A stretch of 61,082 nt of DNA from an uncultured Flavobacteriales bacterium (GCA_938075455.1 CALJHN010000012.1:1-61082), one strand, 5' to 3'; numbered from the stretch's first letter, positions 34,768-46,439 are shown. Notes: generated by a model from the letters alone, not told the origin. Made by a program: numbers and translations.

Positions 34768-36771
34768 ATGGCAACATTAAATTCTGGCGTACCACAAGGT
34801 GATTTGAAGGACAAATGGACTCAATACAAAGATTCTATTGACTTAGTTAACCCTGCCAATAAAAGAAATATTGATGTTATAGTTGTTGGAACAGGACTTG
34901 CTGGAGGTTCAGCTTCTGCAACCTTAGCAGAACTTGGATATAACGTTAAGACATTTTGTTATCAAGATAGTCCAAGAAGAGCACATTCAATTGCTGCTCA
35001 AGGCGGGATAAATGCAGCAAAAAATTACCAAGGAGATGGAGATTCTACCTATAGACTTTTTTACGATACCATAAAAGGTGGAGATTATAGATCGAGAGAA
35101 GCCAATGTATATAGATTAGCTGAAGTATCTACCAATATTATTGACCAATGTGTAGCTCAGGGAGTACCATTTGCTAGAGATTATGGTGGTTTATTAGATA
35201 ATAGATCGTTTGGTGGAGTTCTCGTTTCAAGAACCTTTTATGCAAAAGGTCAAACAGGCCAACAACTTCTTTTAGGTGCTTACTCCGCCATGAATAGACA
35301 AATTGCTAGAGGTAAAATACAAATGCATAATCGTCATGAAATGTTGGATGTTGTAATTGTAGATGGAAAAGCTAGAGGAATTATTGCAAGAAATTTAATA
35401 ACTGGTGAAATAGAAAGACACTCTGCACATGCAGTTGTGATTGCTTCTGGTGGATATGGAAATGTATATTTTTTATCTACAAACGCAATGGGAAGTAATG
35501 CTACTGCAGCTTGGAAAGTTCATAAGAAAGGAGCGTTTTTTGCCAATCCATGCTATACACAAATACATCCAACATGTATTCCAAGATCTGGAGAATATCA
35601 GTCTAAACTAACTCTAATGTCAGAATCTCTACGAAATGATGGAAGAATCTGGGTCCCTAAAAGAATGGAAGATGTTGAAGCTTTAAGAGAAGGAACTTTG
35701 AAAGCTACTGAAATAGCGGAAGAAAATAGAGACTATTATTTAGAGAGAAGATATCCTGCTTTTGGAAATTTAGTACCAAGAGATGTAGCCTCTAGAGCTG
35801 CAAAAGAACGATGTGATGCGGGATATGGTGTAAATAAAACTGGAGAAGCTGTATACTTAGATTTTAGTTCTGCAATTACTAGATACGGAAAAGAACAAGT
35901 TCTTTTACAAGGTGAAGATCCTAACGATCACAATCTAATTAAAAAAATGGGTCAAGAAGTTGTTAAATCAAAATATGGCAATTTATTTCAGATGTATGAA
36001 AAAATTGTTGACGAAAATCCTTATGAAAATCCTATGATGATTTATCCCGCAGTTCATTATACTATGGGAGGTATATGGGTAGATTATAATTTAATGACCA
36101 CAGTTCCTGGCCTTTATGCAATTGGAGAAGCAAACTTCTCTGATCATGGCTCTAATAGGCTTGGCGCCTCAGCCTTAATGCAGGGCTTGGCTGATGGATA
36201 CTTCGTTTTACCTTATACTATTGGAGATTATTTATCTAATGATATTAGAACAGGTCCTATTTCTACAGACACTCCTGAGTTCAAAGAATCTGAAGAAAAA
36301 GTTAAAGATCTATTGAAAAAATTAGTTGAAAATAAAGGAAAGCACTCTGTTGACTATTACCACAAAAAGTTGGGCAATATTATGTGGGATAAATGTGGAA
36401 TGTCTAGGAACGAAACCGGATTAAATGAAGCTATTTCAGAAATTAAAGAATTGAGAGCTGATTTTTGGAAAAACGTAATGGTTCCAGGCGGTTTAAATGA
36501 ACTTAATAAGGAGTTAGAAAAAGCAGGTAGAGTTGCTGATTTTCTTGAATTAGGAGAATTATTTGCCAAAGACGCACTTACTAGAAACGAATCTTGTGGA
36601 GGACACTTTAGAGAAGAATATGCTACCAAAGAAGGAGAAGCTAAAAGAGATGACAAGAAATTTAACTTTGTCTCTGCTTGGGAATATAAAGGAGAGCCTT
36701 CAGAAGCTAAATTTCATAAAGAAAAATTAGAATTTGAAAATATTGAAGTAAAAGTAAGATCCTATAAATAA
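34768..36771 (+). CDS. sdhA: Succinate dehydrogenase flavoprotein subunit
   Basis: 667 residues, the larger type B size. The dinucleotide-binding [15 protein letters not shown] is at residues 43-57, followed by [15 protein letters not shown], which contains the covalent FAD attachment region. [11 protein letters not shown] and the [13 protein letters not shown] segment are also present. It oxidises succinate to fumarate in the TCA cycle and passes electrons through SdhB and SdhC to menaquinone. It lies 6 bases after sdhC and 8 bases before sdhB. Confidence 0.97.
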   Translation: MATLNSGVPQGDLKDKWTQYKDSIDLVNPANKRNIDVIVVGTGLAGGSASATLAELGYNVKTFCYQDSPRRAHSIAAQGGINAAKNYQGDGDSTYRLFYDTIKGGDYRSREANVYRLAEVSTNIIDQCVAQGVPFARDYGGLLDNRSFGGVLVSRTFYAKGQTGQQLLLGAYSAMNRQIARGKIQMHNRHEMLDVVIVDGKARGIIARNLITGEIERHSAHAVVIASGGYGNVYFLSTNAMGSNATAAWKVHKKGAFFANPCYTQIHPTCIPRSGEYQSKLTLMSESLRNDGRIWVPKRMEDVEALREGTLKATEIAEENRDYYLERRYPAFGNLVPRDVASRAAKERCDAGYGVNKTGEAVYLDFSSAITRYGKEQVLLQGEDPNDHNLIKKMGQEVVKSKYGNLFQMYEKIVDENPYENPMMIYPAVHYTMGGIWVDYNLMTTVPGLYAIGEANFSDHGSNRLGASALMQGLADGYFVLPYTIGDYLSNDIRTGPISTDTPEFKESEEKVKDLLKKLVENKGKHSVDYYHKKLGNIMWDKCGMSRNETGLNEAISEIKELRADFWKNVMVPGGLNELNKELEKAGRVADFLELGELFAKDALTRNESCGGHFREEYATKEGEAKRDDKKFNFVSAWEYKGEPSEAKFHKEKLEFENIEVKVRSYK

Positions 36772-36779
36772 TAAAAAAG

Positions 36780-37526
36780 ATGAATTTAACACTTAAAATA
36801 TGGAGACAAAAAAGTAATACTGATAAAGGTTCCTTAGAAACTTATCCTATTAGTGATGTCTCCGAGGATATGTCTTTTTTAGAAATGTTAGACGTTTTAA
36901 ACGAAGAACTGATTGAAAAGGAAATTGAACCAGTTGCATTTGACCATGACTGCAGGGAGGGAATTTGTGGAATGTGTTCGCTTTATATAAATGGTGAAGC
37001 CCATGGACCAGACAGAAGAGTAACTACTTGCCAACTTCATATGAGGAAATTTAATGATGGAGACACTATATTTATTGAACCTTTTAGAGCAAATTCTTTT
37101 CCAGTTGTAAAAGATTTAGTTGTAGACAGATCGTCATTTGATAGAATCCAACAGGCAGGTGGTTATGTTTCTGTTAATACATCTGGAAATACACAAGATG
37201 CTAATAGTATTCCTATACCCAAGGACGATGCAGACACCGCTTTTGATGCAGCTACTTGTATTGGTTGTGGAGCTTGTGTTGCTTCTTGCAAAAACTCATC
37301 GGCAATGCTTTTTGTTTCTGCTAAGGTTTCTCAGTTTTCTCTGCTCCCTCAAGGCCAAGTAGAAGCTAAAGAAAGAGTAATAAATATGGTTAATAAAATG
37401 GACGAAGAAGGGTTTGGAAATTGCACCAATACTGGTGCTTGTGAAGTAGAATGTCCTAAAGGAATTTCATTAGATAATATTTCAAGAATGAATAGAGAAT
37501 TTATTACCGCTAACGTTAAAAAGTAG
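36780..37526 (+). CDS. sdhB: Succinate dehydrogenase iron-sulfur subunit
   Basis: 248 residues. The N-terminal [2Fe-2S] domain has [15 protein letters not shown] and a later TCQLHM Cys. The C-terminal domain has [15 protein letters not shown] and [14 protein letters not shown], Cys patterns for the [4Fe-4S] and [3Fe-4S] clusters. It completes the sdhCAB operon. A 206-base gap before the convergent metF carries no gene that I can support. Confidence 0.97.
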   Translation: MNLTLKIWRQKSNTDKGSLETYPISDVSEDMSFLEMLDVLNEELIEKEIEPVAFDHDCREGICGMCSLYINGEAHGPDRRVTTCQLHMRKFNDGDTIFIEPFRANSFPVVKDLVVDRSSFDRIQQAGGYVSVNTSGNTQDANSIPIPKDDADTAFDAATCIGCGACVASCKNSSAMLFVSAKVSQFSLLPQGQVEAKERVINMVNKMDEEGFGNCTNTGACEVECPKGISLDNISRMNREFITANVKK

Positions 37527-37732
37527 TCTCTGTAAATTTTAAACTTCTAAAAAATCCCAACATTAAATGCTGAGCCATCTAATTTATTTCATTGAGAGAA
37601 GTTATATTATCTTTAAAAATTAACCTTCTTTTAATATTTTCACCAGCATTAAATAAATAAATACATCTAATAAAACTTCTGCTTATTTTAATAAATCCAT
37701 AATCTAAATTTACTTTTATCTATTGTAAGGTT

Positions 37733-38683
37733 TTAAAAAACATTACTTGCAACTTCTTTTACCGATTGTCCTTTGCCCATTGTATAGAAATGTAATACAG
37801 GAACACCAGCACCAATTAACTCTTTGGATTGTTCTATAGACCATTCTATACCTACTTTTTTAATTTCCTCATTAGTTTTACATTTTTCTAATTCGTTAGA
37901 AAATTCTTCAGGAAAATTGGTGTTAAAAAATTTTGGTATAAACGTTAAATGTCTTTGATTAGTTATTGGTTTTAGTCCTGGAATGATTGGAACTGTAATC
38001 CCAATTTCTCTACATTTTTTAACAAATGAGAAATATTTTTTATTGTCATAAAATAATTGAGTGACAATAAATTCAGCCCCTGCGTCAACTTTTGCTTTCA
38101 AATGCCTCAAGTCGCTAGCTAAATTCATAGCTTCAAAATGTTTTTCAGGGTAGCCAGCTGCACCTATACAAAAATTAGATGGACTATTTTTTGTCTCTTC
38201 ATAAAGATATTGACCATTATTCATTTCATTAATTTGCTGGATTAGATCAATAGCAAATTTATTTCCCCCTTCTACAGGAACAAAAGAAGATTCATTTTTC
38301 ATAGGGTCTCCTCTTAGTGCCAGAATATTATCTACCCCTAGAAACTTTAGGTCAATCAGTGCACTCTCAGTGTCTTCTTTGTTAAAACCACCACATATTA
38401 TGTGAGGAATTGCATCCACTTTATACCTATTCATTAATGCTGCACAAATTCCAACAGTTCCAGGTCTTTTTCTAATGGATACTTTTTTAAGCAAACCATT
38501 ACCCATTTTCTTGTAATCATATTCTTCTCTGTGATAAGTCACGTTAATAAATGGAGGTTTGAATTCCATTAATGGGTCAATTCCTTCACAGATATCCTCA
38601 ATACCCTTTCCTTTTAAAGGGGGAATTATCTCAAATGAGAATATTGTCTTATTGCTATTTTTAATGTAATCGGTAACCTTCAT
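37733..38683 (-). CDS. metF: Methylenetetrahydrofolate reductase
   Basis: 316 residues, a flavin-dependent TIM barrel that makes 5-methyl-THF for methionine synthesis. FSFEIIPPLKG with the catalytic Glu (about residue 18), INVTYH, DNILALRGD, and AGAEFIVTQLFYDN are diagnostic. It is divergent from lepA across 157 bases. It fits with the transsulfuration enzyme near 48.3 kb as part of sulfur amino acid metabolism, though not adjacent to it. Confidence 0.95.
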   Translation of the reverse strand: MKVTDYIKNSNKTIFSFEIIPPLKGKGIEDICEGIDPLMEFKPPFINVTYHREEYDYKKMGNGLLKKVSIRKRPGTVGICAALMNRYKVDAIPHIICGGFNKEDTESALIDLKFLGVDNILALRGDPMKNESSFVPVEGGNKFAIDLIQQINEMNNGQYLYEETKNSPSNFCIGAAGYPEKHFEAMNLASDLRHLKAKVDAGAEFIVTQLFYDNKKYFSFVKKCREIGITVPIIPGLKPITNQRHLTFIPKFFNTNFPEEFSNELEKCKTNEEIKKVGIEWSIEQSKELIGAGVPVLHFYTMGKGQSVKEVASNVF

Positions 38684-38826
38684 TGGACCGTAAAATAAGT
38701 TCTAAATCCCAAGAAAACCAAAATATTTTCGATATGAATAAAAAGTTTTGTTTAAACAAGTTTGTAACCCTGATAGATAATCAAGAATATAATATATCAA
38801 CAACTAAATTTTTTAGGTTTATATGC

Positions 38827-38834
38827 TACATTTG
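38827..38834 (+). promoter_or_regulatory. -7 element (TACATTTG) for lepA
   Basis: TACATTTG ends just 6 bases before the lepA ATG at 38841, so the transcript should start at or within a few bases of the start codon (near-leaderless). No clear -33 TTTG is seen. Confidence 0.55.
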
Positions 38835-38840
38835 TAATAA

Positions 38841-40631
38841 ATGAAAAATATTAGAAATTTCTGTATTATAGCCCATATTGATCATGGCAAGAGTACTTTA
38901 GCAGATAGACTCCTTCAATTCACAGGAACTATTTCTGATAGAGAGATGAAAGATCAAGCTTTAGACGATATGGATATTGAGAGAGAGAGAGGAATTACCA
39001 TTAAAAGTCATGCAATTCAAATGGACTACTCCTACAATAAAGAAAATTACAAGTTAAACCTGATTGATACACCAGGACATGTAGATTTTTCTTATGAAGT
39101 TTCTAGGTCTATAGCAGCTTGTGAAGGAGCACTTTTAATTGTTGACGCTTCTCAGGGTATCGAGGCACAAACAATTTCAAATTTATACCTTGCCATAGAA
39201 AATGATTTAGAAATTATACCAATTCTAAATAAGATGGATTTACCGGGAGCAATGCCTGAAGAAGTTACAGATCAAATTATTGATTTAATTGGGTGTAGTA
39301 AGAAAGATATAATTCCAGCAAGCGGTAAAACAGGTCTTGGAGTTGACAATATCCTTGAAGCAATAATCCATAAAATACCAAGCCCTGAGGGCAGTGAGAA
39401 TCAACCACTAGAAGCAATGGTCTTTGATTCTGTTTTCAATTCTTTTAGGGGGATTATAGCTTATTTTAGAGTCTTTAATGGCGTAATAAAAAAAGGTCAG
39501 CAAGTCAAATTTTTCAATACAGGAAAAACATATATCGCAGATGAAATAGGGGTTCTAAAAATGGATTTAACTCCAAAAAACGAATTGCGTTCTGGAGATG
39601 TTGGCTACATAATAAGTGGCGTGAAAAAAGCAAATGAAGTAAAAGTTGGAGACACCATAACTTCATTACTTGAACCTTGTGAAAATGCTATTCAGGGATT
39701 TGAAGACGTTAAACCAATGGTTTTTGCAGGAATGTACCCAGTGGAAACAGACGATTATGAAGAACTTAGAAACTCTATGGAAAAACTTCAATTGAACGAT
39801 GCTTCTTTGGTTTTTGAACCAGAATCCTCGGCTGCCTTGGGTTTTGGATTTAGATGTGGTTTTTTAGGAATGCTTCACATGGAAATTATTCAAGAAAGAT
39901 TAGAAAGAGAATTTAACATGGTTGTAATAACAACTGTTCCTAATGTTTCTTACAATGTTTTTCTTAAGAAAGAATTAAAAGAAATTGTAGTAAACAACCC
40001 ATCGGAGCTACCAGATCCTTCAAAATTGGAGTGGATTGAAGAACCTTATATAAAAGCCCAATTAATAACAAAAACAGAATATGTTGGATCAGTTATGAAT
40101 TTATGTATAGAAAAAAGAGGAGAATTAAACAATCAAGTATATTTAACTCAAGATAGAGTGGAACTTAGTTTTCAAATGCCTCTATCAGAAATTGTTTTTG
40201 ACTTTTACGACAGACTAAAATCTGTAAGTAGAGGTTATGCATCCTTTGACTATTCACCTGTTGGTCACAAGAAATCTGACCTTATAAAGTTGGATATTCT
40301 TTTAAATTCTGAGCAAGTAGATGCTCTATCAGCATTGGTCCATCGCTCTAACGCATTTACTCTCGGAAAAAGAATTTGTTTAAAATTGAAAGAACTTATT
40401 CCTAGGCAACAATTTGAAATTCCTGTTCAGGCAGCCATTGGTGCAAAAATTGTTTCTAGAGAAACAATAAAAGCATTAAGAAAAGATGTTACTGCAAAAT
40501 GTTATGGTGGAGATATCACAAGAAAAAGAAAACTTTTGGAGAAACAAAAAGCTGGTAAAAAAAGAATGCGACAAGTTGGAAGGGTAGAAGTTCCTCAAGA
40601 AGCATTTTTAGCTGTTTTAAAATTAGATTAG
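38841..40631 (+). CDS. lepA: Elongation factor 4 (back-translocating GTPase LepA)
   Basis: 596 residues. GTPase motifs are HIDHGKSTL (G1, residues 12-20), [10 protein letters not shown] (G2), DTPGHVDF (G3) and NKMD (G4). EF-G-like domains follow, with the unique LepA C-terminal domain ending in [20 protein letters not shown]. It acts on ribosomes stalled or mispositioned during elongation, and in assembly. It ends in a 4-base overlap with the convergent outer-membrane protein gene. Confidence 0.97.
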   Translation: MKNIRNFCIIAHIDHGKSTLADRLLQFTGTISDREMKDQALDDMDIERERGITIKSHAIQMDYSYNKENYKLNLIDTPGHVDFSYEVSRSIAACEGALLIVDASQGIEAQTISNLYLAIENDLEIIPILNKMDLPGAMPEEVTDQIIDLIGCSKKDIIPASGKTGLGVDNILEAIIHKIPSPEGSENQPLEAMVFDSVFNSFRGIIAYFRVFNGVIKKGQQVKFFNTGKTYIADEIGVLKMDLTPKNELRSGDVGYIISGVKKANEVKVGDTITSLLEPCENAIQGFEDVKPMVFAGMYPVETDDYEELRNSMEKLQLNDASLVFEPESSAALGFGFRCGFLGMLHMEIIQERLEREFNMVVITTVPNVSYNVFLKKELKEIVVNNPSELPDPSKLEWIEEPYIKAQLITKTEYVGSVMNLCIEKRGELNNQVYLTQDRVELSFQMPLSEIVFDFYDRLKSVSRGYASFDYSPVGHKKSDLIKLDILLNSEQVDALSALVHRSNAFTLGKRICLKLKELIPRQQFEIPVQAAIGAKIVSRETIKALRKDVTAKCYGGDITRKRKLLEKQKAGKKRMRQVGRVEVPQEAFLAVLKLD

Positions 40632-43600
40632 AAAAATGCTCTCATTTGTATGCTTCCAGTATGTATTGCTCTATTTTCTTCAGATTTTCTTCCATTATAA
40701 TTTATAGATATTTGTATATTATTTGACATGTTTTTTTGAAAACTCAACTTCCATGTGATGTTTTTACCTATCTGCAAACCTTCTAACATTTCAAACTCAA
40801 TAGTACTACTACTTTCCCCATTGTAATTGATGTTAACAAAATGAAGTTCCCCATTTAATAATCCCTTGTCTCTTTTACTTCTTCTTAATTCTATCCCAAT
40901 ATCATTTATAAATGCTTTTTCATTGCCATATTCAATTGAATTTCTTTTTTCTGAATACCTGCCATTTAGTGCTATCCTAAATAAAGTATTTGGTTGAAAT
41001 GAAATTCTGTTTTTTATTTCTTTATTTTCAATATTATAATTTCTATTGGTCATATAAGTTGAAGAATTTTTCTTTACTTCTTTGGACAATTGTGAGTTAA
41101 CCATATAGGACTTATTTAGATTCCATCTAAATTTTATTTGATCTTTATTGTTGGATCTAAAGTCTGTCCCGTTAATTAAAAGATTTTTATTGGCAAACAA
41201 TTGAGTAACTAGTTCAATGCTGTATTTAGAGCTTGATCGATTGAAAAACAAGCTGTTTCTAAGGCTATTAGACATTTGTTGAATTATTGGATTATCTGCA
41301 TTAACCAAGGGATTCAATAAAGTTTGTAAATCTAAATCATTAGTCTTTTTATGGGTGTTAAGTGCAGTTTGATTGTAAAACTTGTTAAAGAACTTTTCTG
41401 CCATAGTTTTTCCTTTAATGATCCTTTTAAAATCAATATTTAAGTTTTGATTATATTGAAAACTATAAATTTTGACATAGTTATTATTAGGTGTAAATAC
41501 TCTAATATAGGTTGCTTGATCACTAAATGCAGCTATTTCAAATTCATTGAGTTCTTTTATGCCATTATCATTATAATCATTCCATGTATATACTCCTTGA
41601 CCAGCTGGAACTTCAATGTAAATAAACTCTTTTTGTAGCTCTAATCCCGAACCAATTTCTAAAAATGAATTGGTATTTATTCCTCCCTTTAACAGTTTTA
41701 AATTATAATTTAGCCTGCTAGCTAATGAATTCTCTGGAAGAATAGTTGTTAAATTTGAATCTGATTGAAGTATCCTGTATGCTAAAGAGTAGTTTAAATT
41801 AAAATTTCTTCTTGAGCTAACTCCTACCATAAGCCCAGGGCTAATTGCTTTTGTAGCTTTTTTGAGAATAGACCTGTCTTTGAACCAATCGTATCTTTCT
41901 TGGTAAAAAAATTGAACTCTATTTTTTGTAGAGTCGTAATTTTCTAGATAAACTTTCCAATCGTAAAAACGATAACTATTGTTACTTAAGGTATCTGCAC
42001 TAAAAAATTGATTATTTTCATTAATATCTTTAAAACCTAGTTTTAATCCTTTAATTGGAATAAATAAATCTATTTTATGCCTTAAGAAACTGGTTTTAAA
42101 TTGACCATTAGAATTCATTAAGCTACCATCAAAATTCAGGTTAACTTTTTTACTCCATTTGATTTTAAAATCATTTTTATAACCATTAAAATCATCTTTA
42201 ATAAAGTAGGAGTTTAGTTGGTACTGAAATAGACCATTTTCTAAATGTCTTAAATTGATTTTTGCAGAACTAAGAAGCTGATCTTTTGGTGTGATTAGGT
42301 TCTGGATATTCCAATTTCTTTCAAACTCAACTTCTCTAAATCTTTCTATTCTTCTATAATCTTTAGAGATACTCTCAATTCTATATTGTTGATTCAACTC
42401 CCATTTTTCTTTTAAAGTATTTTTATTTTCAAAATTTATAAGTCCTGAAAATCCAATATTATCTTCGTTGTTAATATTTGAAAAAGTATTTAAATCCATA
42501 TTTGAAGTACTTAATTCATAACTTAAAGAATTCCCACTCCAAATTGTCTTTCCACCAATACTTATTAATTGTCTTTTTTTGGGAGTTACTAGTTTTTTAA
42601 TGGGGCTGTAATTACCGTTTTTAATTATTGCACCAAATGAAATAGTATCTGGAGCGACCCATTCAAATACTTTTCCAAGTGCATTGTTTTCCTTTATTTT
42701 ATAGTTTCCGTTACCCTGTCCGACATTACTAAAAGTTAACATATATACAGCCAGTTGTTCATCTGTAGAATACTGATAAACTTCATAACCTAGGGAATCT
42801 ATGTTTTGATATAAGTTGGTTGCTTGGTTAAAATCAACACTATCAATTCCAGAACCAATTGCCAAATCAATATTATCGCCAATATTTTCTAAAGTTTGTC
42901 TGTCCAATAAGTCAAAATCTAATTGAAGTGGTTGGTTTTTACTGTCCTGTTCCCCGTATGCATGGACGTAAAATGATGAGTTGTTTTTTTTGATAGTAGC
43001 AGAAGATTGAAGCAAAGATCTTGCGTAATTTTTATCGCTATATTGGAATTCTACAATAATTCTTTTGTCTTTATTTATTAAGGTATTGGCAGTAAAGCTA
43101 ATTTCTGCAGTGTTATAGTCAATTATATAATCATTGTTTTGTCCTCTTTTTAGAAGAACACCATCTATGTAAACGTTTTCAGTACCACTTAAAATAATTA
43201 TAAAATTTTCATTCTCATTTCCAAATAGTCTGTAAGGTCCTTGATTTCCTTCAACACCTTGAATAACATTTCTTCCAAACTTTCCTTTACTAATTGAAGC
43301 GCTATTTTCAATATCTATTTCAATATTGTTATTTCTTATAATTTTATTTTCTAAATGAATTCCTTGTCCTCTTTTACGATACTTTAAAAAGTAACTGTCT
43401 TTGTTTTTAATCCAGAAATCACCAGCAGTTAATCTCCATTTTTGATCTGAAACTTGAATGAAAACCTTGTCAAAATCTTGCAGTTGCTGAGTATTTCCTT
43501 GAGGTTGAATTGGAATATTATCATCGGTAACTGATGCTAATATTTTCATAGTTGGTGAAATCATCCCTGAAAGCTGTAGATTCAGATTTGAGTTGAGTGA

Positions 43601-44083
43601 GAAGTCTTGGTTGTTGCCAACCATTAGTCCTCTTGAAATGCTTCCTGTTCTATTTAATTTAGTCCCTTGAAATAGGTTGTTGGAATTCACTGTATTTATA
43701 ATGTTTATTGACGGATGATATTGGTGTTGTTCACTAGTTCGATTTAATGAAATTGGGTGCTTATAATATTTTTTACTAAAGTCAATTAATAACGGATGGT
43801 AATTGAAAATTAAGGTGTCGTATGGAACTTCTAAAAAAACAACCAAACCTTTGTATGGTAAAAGTTTGTAATCCAAACTTACAGACTCTTTGTTTTTATT
43901 TAAAATTTGAAATGTTCTTGGATTAACTGAAAATGTATCGATAACAATGGTGTCTTTACCCACATATTTTTTAGAATATAGTGATTCATAATCAAAACTT
44001 TGGCAGTAATCTATATTATAAATTATACAAAGTATAAAAGCCAATATTTTGTTATTAATCATGGAGTTTTCAATAAAAGCCAA
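40628..44083 (-). CDS. Large uncharacterised outer-membrane beta-barrel protein
   Basis: 1151 residues. Two possible ATGs (44083 and 44062) both precede a signal peptide ending near YCQS. After an N-terminal domain of about 110 residues comes a repeat-free region with [18 protein letters not shown] (156-173), [20 protein letters not shown] (187-206) and [20 protein letters not shown] (267-286). From about residue 340 to the end are alternating beta strands, ending in RAFF, a typical barrel C-terminus for Bam. An acidic EF-hand-like stretch ([16 protein letters not shown]) lies near residue 860. The first motifs recall parts of SprA-like surface proteins, but it is half their length and I cannot confirm that relation. 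Function unknown. Confidence 0.75.
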   Translation of the reverse strand: MAFIENSMINNKILAFILCIIYNIDYCQSFDYESLYSKKYVGKDTIVIDTFSVNPRTFQILNKNKESVSLDYKLLPYKGLVVFLEVPYDTLIFNYHPLLIDFSKKYYKHPISLNRTSEQHQYHPSINIINTVNSNNLFQGTKLNRTGSISRGLMVGNNQDFSLNSNLNLQLSGMISPTMKILASVTDDNIPIQPQGNTQQLQDFDKVFIQVSDQKWRLTAGDFWIKNKDSYFLKYRKRGQGIHLENKIIRNNNIEIDIENSASISKGKFGRNVIQGVEGNQGPYRLFGNENENFIIILSGTENVYIDGVLLKRGQNNDYIIDYNTAEISFTANTLINKDKRIIVEFQYSDKNYARSLLQSSATIKKNNSSFYVHAYGEQDSKNQPLQLDFDLLDRQTLENIGDNIDLAIGSGIDSVDFNQATNLYQNIDSLGYEVYQYSTDEQLAVYMLTFSNVGQGNGNYKIKENNALGKVFEWVAPDTISFGAIIKNGNYSPIKKLVTPKKRQLISIGGKTIWSGNSLSYELSTSNMDLNTFSNINNEDNIGFSGLINFENKNTLKEKWELNQQYRIESISKDYRRIERFREVEFERNWNIQNLITPKDQLLSSAKINLRHLENGLFQYQLNSYFIKDDFNGYKNDFKIKWSKKVNLNFDGSLMNSNGQFKTSFLRHKIDLFIPIKGLKLGFKDINENNQFFSADTLSNNSYRFYDWKVYLENYDSTKNRVQFFYQERYDWFKDRSILKKATKAISPGLMVGVSSRRNFNLNYSLAYRILQSDSNLTTILPENSLASRLNYNLKLLKGGINTNSFLEIGSGLELQKEFIYIEVPAGQGVYTWNDYNDNGIKELNEFEIAAFSDQATYIRVFTPNNNYVKIYSFQYNQNLNIDFKRIIKGKTMAEKFFNKFYNQTALNTHKKTNDLDLQTLLNPLVNADNPIIQQMSNSLRNSLFFNRSSSKYSIELVTQLFANKNLLINGTDFRSNNKDQIKFRWNLNKSYMVNSQLSKEVKKNSSTYMTNRNYNIENKEIKNRISFQPNTLFRIALNGRYSEKRNSIEYGNEKAFINDIGIELRRSKRDKGLLNGELHFVNINYNGESSSTIEFEMLEGLQIGKNITWKLSFQKNMSNNIQISINYNGRKSEENRAIHTGSIQMRAFF

Positions 44084-44091
44084 ATGGGTCT

Positions 44092-44122
44092 TTTGATATA
44101 AAACGTAAGATAAATAGATTTG
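44092..44122 (+). promoter_or_regulatory. Promoter TTTG-N19-TAGATTTG for the OmpA-like lipoprotein
   Basis: TTTG (44092-44095) and TAGATTTG (44115-44122), 19 bases apart, fit the Bacteroidota consensus very well. The next plus-strand start codon is at 44258, so the leader would be about 130 bases. Confidence 0.55.
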
Positions 44123-44257
44123 TTTTTAAGTATTTAATTTAAAGGTCATTTTTATCTTTATTCAAAAGCATTTTTAAGAGAAGGTTGTTTATAAGTATAA
44201 TAAATTGATGAATTTTTTATCCAATTTGGGGTCATTTTTGTTGTATATAATTAATCA

Positions 44258-45247
44258 ATGATCAAAAACCTTCTTTCAATATTTTTAATTACAATTATTT
44301 TTTTCCAGAGCTGTGTTCCAGCAAGAAAATTTGAGGAAATTTCCGAAAAGCAAGAAGTCTGCGCAGTTGAACTAAAAACTCTAAAAACTCTAAAAACAGA
44401 ACTTCAAACTGAAAATACAGAACTAGAATCACAAAACGAGCAGCTAAATAGATTAACAAAACGTTTAATTAAAGATACCACTATGTTGGGCAAATCTTTA
44501 AGAATGAAAGAAAAGCAATATGATAAAATTGATTTACTTAACAAACGAATTCAGGATCAATTAGAACTTCTACAAAAAGGCCAGTCAGTTGAAAAACAGC
44601 GTTTAATGTTGGATTTAGAAAAAAGAAAGTCAGATTTACTAACGCTAGAAGATCAACTAAGAGATTTTGAAATTGACCTAAATAATAAAAAAGTACAACT
44701 AGAGGATTTGTCTCTAGAGCTTCAAAAAAGAGAAAAAAGAGTAAATGAATTAGAACAGATTATTGCTAATAAAGATGCTATAGTAAGAGCTTTAAAAGAA
44801 AAAGTCACCAAAGCCTTACTTGGGTTTAGAGACAAAGGCCTCTCTGTTATTGAGAAAGACGGAAAAGTTTATATTAGTATGGACGCAAAACTTTTATTTG
44901 CTTCAGGAAGTACTAAAGTTGATTCTGAAGGAATTAAGGCTTTGAAAGAGTTGGCTAAAGTTCTTGAAGATCAAAAAGATTTAGAGATTTTAGTGGAAGG
45001 CCATACTGATAGTGATAAGATGAAGTCTAATTCTCATCCAATAGATAATTGGGAATTAAGCGTGTTAAGAGCTACATCAGTAGTGAAAATAATGTTAAAA
45101 AACAGTAAAATGGACCCAACTACTGTTAGTGCATCAGGAAGAAGTCAATACGTTCCGATTGACATCAAGGACAAAGCAAAAAACAGAAGAATTGAAGTGG
45201 TTTTAATTCCTAAACTAGATGAATTGTTTGAAATCATCAACAATTAA
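44258..45247 (+). CDS. OmpA-family lipoprotein with long coiled coil
   Basis: 329 residues. A lipoprotein signal ends at Cys19 (FFQSC). Residues about 25-185 are a charged coiled coil with heptads (including a KTLKTLK duplication), and 205-325 are an OmpA peptidoglycan-binding domain with LFASGSTKVDSEG, VEGHTDSD and NRRIEVVL. It should link the outer membrane to peptidoglycan. The conserved Asp/Arg that hold diaminopimelate are visible in the GHTDSD and NRRIE motifs. It is divergent from the large outer-membrane protein, and ends 6 bases from convergent nadD. Confidence 0.9.
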   Translation: MIKNLLSIFLITIIFFQSCVPARKFEEISEKQEVCAVELKTLKTLKTELQTENTELESQNEQLNRLTKRLIKDTTMLGKSLRMKEKQYDKIDLLNKRIQDQLELLQKGQSVEKQRLMLDLEKRKSDLLTLEDQLRDFEIDLNNKKVQLEDLSLELQKREKRVNELEQIIANKDAIVRALKEKVTKALLGFRDKGLSVIEKDGKVYISMDAKLLFASGSTKVDSEGIKALKELAKVLEDQKDLEILVEGHTDSDKMKSNSHPIDNWELSVLRATSVVKIMLKNSKMDPTTVSASGRSQYVPIDIKDKAKNRRIEVVLIPKLDELFEIINN

Positions 45248-45253
45248 AAGTTT

Positions 45254-45856
45254 TTATTTTTTGTAAAAATTCATTTCTTCTACGTATTTATAAACTTCTG
45301 GGATAAGTAAATATCTAACATCTTTATTTTCTGAAATTGCTTTTCTAATAAAACTAGAGGATATTTTCATTACAGGAGCTTCACATCTTATAACTTTTGG
45401 GTCATCAACCTGACTTTCTAAATTGTTTTTATCAAGTTTTTCTTGTTCAGTTAAAACTCTAGGGTAGACATATAAATAGTGGTATTTTAATATTTCTTCG
45501 TAGTTTTTCCATTTATTAAAAGATCTAAGATTGTCTTCTCCCATAATCAAGTTAAATTCATATCCAGAATATTTTTCTTTTAAATGTGTCAATGTATTTA
45601 TTGTGTAAGATGGAATTGGTAAATTAAACTCTTCATTACATGCTTTTAATTTAGGGTTTTGTTCGATTGCAATTCTCACTAAATTTAGCCGATGGTAATC
45701 TTCTAATAAAGACTCTTTTTTCTTTAAAGGGTTAAGTGGACTGACGACAAACCATACTTCATCCAAATTAGTGTACCCAACCATATAATTAGAAATTATT
45801 AAATGACCTACATGGATAGGATTAAATGTGCCAAAATATAAACCAACTTTTTTCAT
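45254..45856 (-). CDS. nadD: Nicotinate-nucleotide adenylyltransferase
   Basis: 200 residues. GTFNPIHVGHLII (residues 9-21) holds the HxGH nucleotidyltransferase motif, and ISSSFIRKAI is the C-terminal SSxxR motif. It makes nicotinate adenine dinucleotide for NAD synthesis. It is the last gene of the yicC-gmk-nadD run, 1 base after gmk. Confidence 0.95.
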   Translation of the reverse strand: MKKVGLYFGTFNPIHVGHLIISNYMVGYTNLDEVWFVVSPLNPLKKKESLLEDYHRLNLVRIAIEQNPKLKACNEEFNLPIPSYTINTLTHLKEKYSGYEFNLIMGEDNLRSFNKWKNYEEILKYHYLYVYPRVLTEQEKLDKNNLESQVDDPKVIRCEAPVMKISSSFIRKAISENKDVRYLLIPEVYKYVEEMNFYKK

Positions 45857-45857
45857 T

Positions 45858-46439
45858 CTATTTCAAAAATTTCTCAACTATTTCAACTATATATTTGGTG
45901 GAGATATTTAGCTCATCGTTGATAATTATTTTGTCAAATTTATCTATAGATTTCATTTCTTCAAAAGATTTTTCCAACCTGTTTTTAATAGCTTTTCTAT
46001 CATCTGAATTTCTTTTTTTGAGTCTTTCGCTTAAAACTTCCATGCTTGGAGGTTTTATAAAAATTGATATTGAATTCTCCTTAAAATATTTTTTTAAAGA
46101 AATACCTCCAACTACATCCACATCAAAAACTACATGTTTTTTTTCTTCCCATATTCTTTCAATTTCTTTTTTTAGTGTTCCATAGAAATTCCCTTTATAG
46201 ACTTCCTCCCACTCTACAAAATCCTGTGCCTTTATTTTTTCTTTAAATTCTTCAACAGAAAAGAAATAATAATCTTTTTTATCTTCTTCTCCATCTCGAG
46301 GAGCTCTACTACAGGCAGAAACAGAAAATAAAAGAGGAAGTTTTGCCTTCAATAACTTATTAACAAGTGTGGTTTTTCCTGCTCCAGAAGGTGCTGAAAT
46401 AATAACTGCTTTACCTTGGAAATTATTAGACGAATTCAT
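45858..46439 (-). CDS. gmk: Guanylate kinase
   Basis: 193 residues. P-loop SAPSGAGKTTLV (residues 15-26), SACSRAPRDGEEDKKDYYF (GMP-binding) and FVEWEEVYKGNFYGT are diagnostic. It phosphorylates GMP to GDP. It overlaps yicC by 4 bases, a common pairing in bacteria. Confidence 0.97.
   Translation of the reverse strand: MNSSNNFQGKAVIISAPSGAGKTTLVNKLLKAKLPLLFSVSACSRAPRDGEEDKKDYYFFSVEEFKEKIKAQDFVEWEEVYKGNFYGTLKKEIERIWEEKKHVVFDVDVVGGISLKKYFKENSISIFIKPPSMEVLSERLKKRNSDDRKAIKNRLEKSFEEMKSIDKFDKIIINDELNISTKYIVEIVEKFLK

Noticed and set aside
37563..37700. About 45 open minus-strand codons between sdhB and metF, loosely like a LytTR fragment (KISRSFI)
   Set aside because: No start codon, the resemblance is a few residues, and the length is within chance for this composition.
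40628..44083. Calling the large outer-membrane protein SprA
   Set aside because: SprA-type proteins are about twice this length, and the shared motifs are remembered, not verified by alignment.
44366..44392. Short direct repeat (ctaaaaact twice) in the OmpA-like gene
   Set aside because: It encodes the coiled-coil KTLKTLK heptad-like stretch and is explained by protein repetition.
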